Origin: Lepidodermella squamata
Lineage: Eukaryota > Gastrotricha
NCBI GenBank assembly: GCA_047495785.1
Contig: JBLDXI010000015.1
Span: forward strand, 3,286,001-3,350,000
Length of the DNA: 64,000 bases
Reading direction: 5' to 3'
Shown here piece after piece: positions 9,921 to 18,640 of this stretch. How positions within the stretch are numbered: the first letter of the stretch is position 1; each line of letters starts with the position of its first letter. The notes below the pieces were generated by a model that saw only the letters and a program-made list of their open reading frames with translations, was not told the origin of the DNA and made no database searches. The translations under genes were made by a program, and so were the position numbers.

Positions 9921-12439
9921 ATGAATGAGGGACTTGCCATATTAGGATTGGCGCCAGATCCAGCCTCGAAAAGGTAGCGAAATAACCGAAAACAATAATT
10001 TTATCCATCTTAAACAAATTTCAGCTTCGAGTCGCGGCTAACTCTCGAATGTTCGAATTGTTTGAAAAATACTTCGCCCGCCGAAAATGCCCATTTGAAC
10101 ATTGCAATGTCATCAGAAAGCAGCAAATTGCTGACCCGAGACTGGAGGGTCTTGAATTTTGAGTAAATTTCCATTATTTCTTTTTAATATTTTTCCTCGA
10201 AATTGAAAATTTTACAGAGTGGCCCAGATATGGTACAGATTCACTTGTGGAAGCTGTTCAGCTGAGGCAGAATTTGTGTTGGAGTTGAAGCCTGAGGGTT
10301 CTGTGACAACCGATTCGTCGAAGAGCCCAATAAAATCGATCACTTTGCCGAAAATTGATTACCACTTCAATATCAATCAGTTAGTTCGATTTATTTGAAA
10401 ATTTGTCCTTTTTTAAGATTATTTTTCAGGTTAGCAATTAGGGCGACTTATTGTTGTCGAAATTGTACGAAAGGTTCAGAGGTCGATATGTTGATCAAGG
10501 AAACGGATCTTTCTCCAGCTTTCGCCTATTACAGCGCGAGAAGAGCGTTCGAAACCGAGAAAGGGTAAGATGAAAAATTAAATTGATCAAAAATTTTGAT
10601 TTTTGAGAATTTATAGATCCAGCACCTTTTGCGCCGAGCTAGGCCGTCGTTGCAGCTCATGTCAGACCCTGTCGAGGCTGGAAGTAAAATTCACCGAAAG
10701 ATTGATCAAGGGCAGTCCTGAACCTCCTCCAAGGTAGGAAAAATAATTTAACTTACAACAGCGAAGCGTGTCCTTGGAAAATGGTCAAAAAATGGTAAAA
10801 TAGTTGCAGCATTGCGAGAAGATGGAAAAAGTCCGATTCAGTGGTATCTAAAATATGACACAAATCTTATTGAAACGATGGCTGTCAATAAAATTGAGAT
10901 TTCTGATAAATTCAGGTACAAGAAAAAAATGTTCACAGCCGATTTTTTAGCTGGATTTTTCCCCTTTTAAATGTAATCTTATTTGAGGGTTGAAAAAATG
11001 GGGTTTTCAATTTTTCTAAAACCATTTCATGTATCCAATCCTTCATTTTAATTCAATTTAATTTAATAAATAATTTATTAATTTATTATTAATTATTAAT
11101 TTATTGAACTAGCACCTAAACTTTAAATCTGTAGTAACTGCCTGTTAACGCCATTTTTCTTTTTAGGATTGAAAGTAAATCCAGCTTGCCGCTTGTTCCG
11201 ATGCCCAACTCGGTTAATGAAGAAAAATCTATGGTATCGAGTGACATTTCCCGATCTGCCTCACCTGTCGTGAGCGTTATCGATCACCCTGTTACACCGT
11301 GCCGGGTTGAAGTTGTCAAAGCTGATATCGTAATTGAACCGAAGGAGAAAACTAGCGAAGAAAAGCCATCAAAGTTGGAAGAACCCGAGCCGAAGGGGGT
11401 TAACAACTGTCTTTTCTGCCCGTTCACTTCTAATAGAGGAGGCGATCGCCTGCGCCATATGCGTAAAATGCACCCTGATGAAATCGCCTGCTACCCCGGT
11501 TCAACCCGTTGCAGTCATTGCCGCGAGATGTTTCCGAACTTGGTCTCTCTATCGCGCCACAATCGAAAGTGGAAAGGCCGCTGTGAACCGGCAGAAGAAA
11601 GCCAAGATTGGAAACTATCCTGTCGCTTTTGCGATTCGAAGGTTCGGAACAAGTCGATGAGGACCCGCCACGAACATTCCGAACACTTCGCTGAGCTTCA
11701 AAAGCTGCCGAAATTTCGCCGATGCGAGCTTTGCCCAGCTTATTTCCTGTCAGCACTCGGCTGGCAAAACCACCAGGCTTCATGCCACGCGCCGTCGAAT
11801 TCAGATTCAGTGATCCTATTAAGCGAAACCCCGGGTATTGCCATCCCTCAACCAGCGAAAATCGAGAAAAGCGAACCCCGCCGTGAAAGAAAACGGCGTA
11901 GGCCTATCATTGATGCATCTCAAACAGCGTCGAAAAGGCGATCTGTTCGGAAATCGGCGGGCATCAATTCGGATGGAAAGGGCTTCAAATCTATCGACGA
12001 TATGAAGAAATCAGCTCGCAGAAATGCGTCCAATCAGCGTTTCCAGTGCTCGTATTGCCCTGTTTTCTCGCGTTTAGCCTGGGCACTTCGCGAGCATGTT
12101 CGCAAAAATCACGACAATGAAGTTGCGAAGTTGGCGGGGTCGAAGCGTTGCGATGAGTGCCAGCAGTTTTTTCACAACGACCACGCCTTGCACATTCACC
12201 AGGGCCACTCCAAGGGCAAATGTGCAGCTTTGGGTGCGAAAGAGGAAAGCGACATTAAATGCTCCGTTTGCCACGAAATTTTCGCTAACGAGCCTTCGAA
12301 ATCAGCTCATGAGCGCTTCTCGCATCGCAGCTCTGCCGGAAATTCGGATTTGTCCGTGGCTCAACAGAAGCCGAGCGAAACCAGCCTGGTAGATCGGCCT
12401 AGGCATCTCGAACAGGAAAATGTCGATGTTGAAAATTGA
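9921..12439 (+). CDS. CxxC-module / zinc-finger family gene 3
   Basis: Six exons: 9921-9973, 10025-10162, 10218-10379, 10430-10564, 10617-10733, 11167-12439 (625 residues). All five introns are phase 2. The start peptide reads L-A-I-L-G-L-A-P-D-P. Modules: CSNC (exon 2), CGSC (exon 3), CRNC (exon 4), CSSC (exon 5). The last exon has an acidic/Pro linker, a complete four-finger cassette, a strongly basic stretch (RERKRRRP), a second cassette of three fingers and the tail ENVDVEN. Only 105 bp separate it from gene 2. AATAAA lies at 12474. It is the longest member and best model for the family. Confidence 0.88.
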
Positions 12440-12559
12440 ACCTTATTTTTTGTGGTGAAATTCTAATTTTTCTGAATAAAATATATCGTGCTTATTTTGG
12501 GTGAAAAAATAAATTAATTTTATCATTATTCCCTGAAGTGTTTTTTTCAAGTTGAAATA

Positions 12560-14368
12560 ATGCGCGAAGCTATTTCGATCCTTGGATTCGATCCATACTC
12601 CTCCGATTCGTATGTTTCCTTGTTTCTATTTTATTCGATTTTCCTGGTGATTATTTCATTTTTTAAGGCCTGATTGTCGAGTAAAACTGTCTTGCAATAC
12701 CTGCCAACCGGCCAGTTGTCGGTTCCTGAACCTATCCCTAGCAGCTGGAACTAACCAACTTTCCGCTATAACATGTGTCATTTCAAATTTTCAGTAATCG
12801 ATTTTTCGAAGGATTCTTGATATTGTTAACGATTTTGATGATAGAACTGCTCAAGGCTATTACAGCTTCAATTGTCTGAACTGCTCCTCTGAAATCGAAA
12901 TCCTTATTGAGCTGAAATTCGGGAAAGATTCCCTCGACGAGAAATTAACTGCGGGGAATTCATCGGAAAGGTTCAGCAAAACTTACTTCAATTTCGATTT
13001 CAATCGGTAATTTCTAAACTGTGAAAGGTTGTAAAATTGGTAAAATCTCACTCAGTCTAGAGATTGAAACGCTGTTGTCCTGTCGAGCTTGTAAAGCTGA
13101 TTCAGCGGTTAAAATCTCCATTAATGCAAGCGGTTCGGCTCGCGTTTTCACTTCATTTCAAGCCTGTGAACCCTTCGATTTGAACGATGAGTAAGTATGG
13201 GCCTAGTGAGCGCCCTAAATGTAAGGTCCAAGCTCTGAATTTGGGGGTTCCAGCTCTAAATTGTCCCAAAATAGTATTTTTTAGTTTGCGCTCAAGCGGT
13301 ATGTTTGGGAGTTTTACTTCAGCTTTCAGCGCCGTTATCGCTTCCAAGTATCGATTTTACAAATCAGTGATTTTCCGATATTAGAAGTATTGGAAGCCAA
13401 CATCAAAAATGTTTCTACCTAGCTGATGGTACCAGGTAGCTAAAATAAAAAATCCGGAGTCATTGTGAGGATCGGTATCGATCGGGAAATCTCGGGAAAA
13501 ATCGGAAAATTTAGCGCTAGAATAACTTCAGAGCGTTTTATACAACATGCGTTTTCATTCCTCATTTTTAGTGGTAATCTTTTTTTGAAAACAGGTCCAG
13601 TTCATGCACTACTAATATTGGTTTCAGGTGCGATTGTCAGAGTTGTTCAGCACTGAGCATGAGCATTGTCGAGAAGTTAACTGTTCGTGATCACTTCCCG
13701 CGTGGAAGGTAGGATTACCTGTATTTTTTTAGCCGGTGAAATTAAAATTATATGTTTTTTTTTCAAGAAATGCAAGTCATGATGTGGGAAACTGCGGCGA
13801 AAATGTGAACAAATTTGATGAAGTGCTTTTTAAATCTGAAAGCGGGGTATCATCTACGAATGCCTCTCCTGCAAAAACTTCAGTTCCCAAACCGGTAACT
13901 TCAACGAGTAGGAATCGGAGCAAGATGGGAATGAAGAAACTGAATGAATGTCCTTATTGCTCGTTTGCAGCGGCAACTAATTTTGGAATCACGGATCACG
14001 TGCGAATTAGCCACCCTGGTGAAATGGCCAAGTTACCTGATACAAAACAATGCATCTTTTGCGGAATCTTTTTTAAAGACACCCGTGGTCTGAATGTTCA
14101 CTTGCGTCGAGGAAAGGGTGATTGTTCGCGTAAGGTGACTAACTCTGGTGGCACTATACGAGTCCGCTGCCAGTTCTGTGACAACACTTATCGTAGCAAA
14201 GCATCGGCTCGCACTCACAAGCGAAGGAAACATCCTGATAAACTGGCAAGACCACCAGGTTTCTACGGGTGTAAATATTGCCCGGCTGTTTTCATTAATC
14301 TCGGGCGTTACAAGATCCACCTCAAATCATGCATTTCAGCACCCAGACACGATTCAGAAAATATTTGA
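12560..14368 (+). CDS. CxxC-module / zinc-finger family gene 4
   Basis: Six exons: 12560-12609, 12668-12793, 12845-13006, 13056-13190, 13595-13708, 13768-14368 (395 residues). All introns are phase 2. Start peptide I-S-I-L-G-F-D-P; modules CNTC, CLNC, CRAC and a last one with Cys spaced C-D-C-x2-C. The final exon encodes one four-finger cassette (H-x4-H, H-x7-C, H-x4-H, H-x3-C) and ends D-S-E-N-I, a shorter version of the tail of genes 2, 3 and 5. Intron 4 (404 nt) contains a dispersed repeat shared with a laminin intron. The acceptor-like GTTTTTTTCAAG ends 9 bases before the ATG. Confidence 0.83.
13199..13470 (+). repeat. Dispersed intronic repeat, copy A
   Basis: Two blocks match the laminin intron at 21105-21308 in opposite orientation. 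The 5' block is GGGCCTAGTGAGCGCCCTAA (copy B: GGGCCAAGTGGTCACCCTAA). The 3' block includes AGTATCGATTTTACAAATCA, GTGATTTTCC, TTAGAAGT and GGTAGCTAAAATAAA. The two introns are unrelated, so this is a dispersed, probably non-autonomous element. No coding capacity or clear terminal repeats seen. Confidence 0.7.
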
Positions 14369-14431
14369 AAGGGCTTGCATTTTTTTGTTTTTCCCTGTAG
14401 TTCCTTAATCAGGTTTTCGTAGTGACTGTTC

Positions 14432-16268
14432 ATGGAAGGTAGCCTGTCGATAATTGGTTTGGCACCTTTTGCCTCAGATCCGACTGCCTCGAGGTTTGTG
14501 AAACTTCACCTGATTCAAATTATGAAAATATTCGTTTCTAAACAGCCCAGAATCAAGGTTGACATTGGAATGTACAAGGTGTTCGAAGATCCATTCATCA
14601 AGTCGAAATTCGAATCTGAAACTCGTCAACGTTTCAGTTACTTCCACGGAAGATTCGATCCAAGCCCGCGATTGGAATCTCATCGACTTCGAGTAATAAT
14701 AACTCCTCAATTTATTCTTATTTTATTCGGATTAATATAGGATTGCGCAAGTGTCCTATGTCTTCATTTGTAAGAGCTGCTCAGCTTGTGCAGAATTTGT
14801 GTTGGAGGTGAGGCCGAATGTTGGCAATTCGCAAGAACCCAGTGGAACCTCGTCTCTCGCATTCGGGAAAGTTAAATTCAACTTCCGCCTGACTGGGTTT
14901 GCCTTGTTTTAGCATTTTCAAGCTTGAGTATTGCAGTCATTTGTTACAGTCTAGGTATCTCGGCCTGCTATACCTGCAGGAGATGTGCGAGCCAGGCCGA
15001 AATTCAAATTTCCATCAAGGATAGGTTCGCGACCCCCATTTTTCTCGACTTCAGGGCGAGAAAGCCTTTGGAAATCCAACCAGAGTAGTTTTAGCTTCGA
15101 TTTTTGTAAAATATAAGTTCGAGATTTTTTCTGTCTAGATCCAGATGCAGCATGCTAGCTGTGGACCTCAGCCACCGTTGTAGCTCATGCCTGACTTTGT
15201 CGAATCTAGCGCTGAAGATAAAAGAGCATTTGGTCGATCCTATTCCTCCCGTTCTTGTTCGGTTTGTCCATAAACTTTCGACTATATAAACTAAAATGCT
15301 CCGATTTTTGCGGGTGTTCCAGGATTCCAACCGAACCCAATACACCGATTTCGAGCCCTCGTGCTGTCAGTCATTCTCGCGTTGTAAGTCCAGCGAAACA
15401 GTCCACTGTCGATTTGACTACGCCATCCCCGACCATCGCTATCGCTTTGCCCACTCCACCCCCCACCATCGCTACTGCCATCTCCTCGGAGGAGGATTCA
15501 ATTTTGAAAAAGAAGAGAGGCAGGAAACCCGGTAGCTTTAACAGGAAATCTTTAAAAAATCCACCTTAAATGATTTTTTTCATTTTTTTCCGCTTTAAAG
15601 GCCCCCGTGCTATGAAGTGTGCCGAATGTCCATTCGTGTCATCAGCCGTCGCCACCTTTGAAAGGCACAAGCGAATAGCCCACTCCGAAGCTGCGGTGGA
15701 ACCTGCCAGCGCGCGATGTGACAAATGTCACAAGAGCTTTTTGAACCCCCGCGGGCTTCTCGTTCATCGGATTAGGTCGAAGGGGAGCTGTTCGCCAGTG
15801 GTTGCCGCAGATGCTAGTCGAGAAGTTAGATGTACTTTCTGTCACAGTCTCTTTCCGCATAAGACATCGTTAAGTTTCCATGAGCGAAAGTACCACGTCG
15901 CGGAGCTGGAACAGTTGCCGACATTTCGCCGGTGCAACAATTGCCCGGCGTTTTTCAAAAACCTAGATAGTTTTCACAAGCATGTGCTGAATTGCATGCC
16001 GGGGCGAATCGGTTCCGTCTCTGACAGCAGGCCGAAGTGCCTGCGGTGCCACAAGAGTTTCCGCAGCAACCGCGCCTTGCGAAATCATCAAACGCATCGT
16101 TACCTCAACTGTTCACCGCCCGCCGGGAAACCGGTTTCGCACGCGTCAGAAATGGCCGAAAAATCTGCCGGCAATTCGAACGAAATGAGCATCACCCCTG
16201 GAAAATATGCACCGCCTTCTTCTAAGCTGGAGGCTGACATCGAACGAGTTGTTGATGTTGAAAATTGA
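14432..16268 (+). CDS. CxxC-module / zinc-finger family gene 5
   Basis: Seven exons: 14432-14493, 14546-14692, 14741-14896, 14950-15084, 15139-15261, 15323-15531, 15601-16268 (499 residues). The first five introns are phase 2, the last phase 1. Start peptide L-S-I-I-G-L-A-P; modules CTRC, CKSC, CRRC, CSSC. Exon 6 is a Ser/Pro/Thr linker ending in a classical AT-hook (KKKRGRKPG). The last exon has the four-finger cassette, a fifth H-x7-C finger and the tail RVVDVEN. Only 63 bp separate it from gene 4, and that gap holds TTTTTCCCTGTAG, a strong acceptor without a local donor. Confidence 0.87.
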
Positions 16269-16433
16269 TATCGGCTTATTTATAATTATATGGCTGCTTG
16301 GTAACTTGTCATGAAATTTCGTGACATTTTCTAGCTAGAAAAAGGTCATTTTTGTGTGCGTTTTATGACCTGTTGATTCACCTTGAAATTTCGTTTTTTG
16401 AACGTTTTTCCCTAATTTAGCAATAATTTTGAA

Positions 16434-17717
16434 ATGGCTAAATGTCTTTCTATATGCTCGGTTCAGCTCGGTGCAATACTCGATCCGGCAGATCCTGCTA
16501 TTTCGTCGTATGATTCATTTCTATTAAACGTCAGTAATATTTGATGGTTTGAAACGCAGCCACGATTCAACATTGGTTTTACTGTGTTCACGTCCCAAAG
16601 CTGGTGAAAAACACAAACAGCTTCTAAATCTGTCGGTATCTTCAAAAACTGCGAAAATTTCGCTGGTGCAGAAGGTCGAGTTCAATGCGAGGCAAGTTTA
16701 TCAACTAGAAAAAAATCGCATTTACACCATAATTCTTCATTTTTTAAGGATAGCGAAGATTTGCCACGTCATTACTTGTGGAGCTTGTGCGACGCCATTG
16801 AACTTTTCCTTGGGGTGGAAAATTCTGGGGGAAAATGAGGCGTCAGATCAACCCCCGGCTGTTTTGCCGATTGTCCAATCTGCGAATAAAATCGACTATT
16901 TGTTCCAGCTCAATAGGTTGGTTTTTCCAGCATTACCTATATTCCGAAAATCGTTAACTTCGATATTTTTGTTCCTAGACTTGACTTGGAAACCATGCAT
17001 TGCTGTTCAAGCTGTGGGCACGAATTCACAGTTGAAACGTGTCTGAGTGGGAAATATTCCTCACTTGTTTTGACCAATTTTGAGGTCAAAGAGCCGACGG
17101 AGCTTGCGGCGTTTCCCGTATTGGAAATCGGTCACCGATGTTTCTCGTGTAGAGCTCCGTCTAGATTACTCCTGAAAATCGAAGATGCAGAATCAGCATC
17201 TGAACCCGATGAATCTGTTTCTGAGGAAGATCATGTAGATTATCCTAACATCACCGAGGAAAATCGAAAGACAATGCTTGCCAAGATGGTGAAATGTGGC
17301 TATTGTGGGTACAGTGGAAGGTGCCGAGGTCATCTCAACTTGCACATGCGGTTAAATCACAGGGAAGAAATCGCGCGATTGCCGGGTTCAAGGCGATGCA
17401 GCTCGTGTGGCATGGTTTTTCCCAACAAGCTTAGCTATATCAGGCATCGGCTGCAGCTAAGTTGTGATAAGATGTTGCTTGTTTATCAATCCGACGGCAC
17501 TGCTAAGATGAAATGTCGATTTTGTGATTCTGCGTTTCAATCCCTCTCAGGCATAGCAAGGCATGAGCGATCCCAACACCAGGATAGTTTGTCAAAATTA
17601 ACTGCTTCGAAGCGGTGCGAGAACTGTTTCTTACAATTTACAAAGTCTTCTGGATTGGAACTGCATGCAAAAGCCTGTCGAAAAAATGGCGCACGTAATA
17701 GCCGGTGCACAATTTGA
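16434..17717 (+). CDS. CxxC-module / zinc-finger family gene 6 (introns lost)
   Basis: Four exons: 16434-16507, 16560-16691, 16749-16916, 16979-17717 (370 residues), all phase 2. The intron after exon 2 starts GCAAGT, a GC-AG intron. Exon 2's module is degenerate: CSRP replaces CxxC. Modules 3-5 (CGAC, CSSC, CFSC), the acidic linker and the four fingers are intact. Modules 4 and 5 and the finger cassette lie in one uninterrupted exon, so the two introns present there in genes 1-5 are missing. It lacks the V-D-x-E-N tail. TTTTTCCCTAATTTAG precedes the ATG by 13 bases. Confidence 0.83.
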
Positions 17718-17837
17718 TTTGACGACATCAAGTTGGAGATATCATTCATGCTTAAAATTCTAATTATAATTGCCCGATATATTTTGCTTGATATGTATGA
17801 ATATTTTTTGAATGATGTTTAATAAAATACGAGCGTT

Positions 17838-18206
17838 CGCAACTCGCACATGCGGTTAAATCACATGGAAGAAATTGCGCGATTGCCGGGTTCACAACGA
17901 TGCAGTTCGTGTGGCATGGTTTTTGCTAATGCCCTGAGTTATGAAAGGCATCGGCAACAGTTATGTTGTAATAAAATGCTGCTTACTCATCTACCTGACG
18001 GCACTGTTAAGGTGAAATGTCAATTTTGTGATTCGGCGTTTCAATTAGCTGCGAGCAAAGCAAGGCATGAGCGAAAACTACACAACGATAGTTTAGCGAA
18101 ATTAACTACTTCAAAGCAATGCGAGAAATGCCTCTTATACTTCGACTCTTATTCTTCTGGAATAAAATGCCATGCAAAATCGTGCCGCAAAAGATCGCGC
18201 ATGTAA
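17838..18206 (+). pseudogene. 5'-truncated duplicate of family gene 6
   Basis: Homology to the last exon of gene 6 starts abruptly within finger 1 (CGCACATGCGGTTAAATCAC against the same words at 17341-17361) and runs through fingers 2-4 and the 3' flank to about 18300. The frame is open for 118 codons from the in-frame ATG at 17850, and the Cys/His ligands of fingers 2 and 3 are kept. Finger 4 has one extra residue between its Cys and His pairs. No N-terminal exons precede it. It is a ~470 bp partial tandem duplication, probably a pseudogene, though translation from 17850 cannot be excluded. Confidence 0.75.
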
Positions 18207-18640
18207 TGGCCGATGATGAAATTAAGTTGACAACATGAAGTTGGACATCATTTATGCTACAGTTTCCTAATTATGATGATTAATTAAGGTCAATAAACTA
18301 TTTTCTTTATCAAGTTTTGTCATTTTACGTCAAGAATACCTATCAACTGTGTGGTTAAGGATCTCACGAATCCGAACAAACGGCAGACCGATTCATCAGC
18401 GGTGTTCGACTTTATTGCCCTTCATCAAATTAAAGCGAATTTAAACAACAAGAATGGTTTGACAGTTGAAAAAAATTGAGCATGCAAACAATTGAGTTTT
18501 GATTGAAATCTGTTCCGGAAAAAAAGACATTTTGATTGGTCCGTATAAAGCTTGAGCACTAAAATTATCGAAAAACAACGATACTAAAACGATGGTCAAA
18601 TAGCATGCTCAGAAAAAGAAATATTATAACAAAACAAAAT
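18207..18640. other. Convergent intergenic spacer
   Basis: Holds the decayed 3' flank of the truncated duplicate (AATAAA at ~18292) and the presumed laminin 3' UTR on the other strand. No further gene seen. Confidence 0.5.

Noticed and set aside
10806-10920. Possible extra exon in the last intron of family gene 3
   Set aside because: An open stretch with a donor-like end exists, but no acceptor gives the frame required by the flanking exons, and other members lack it.
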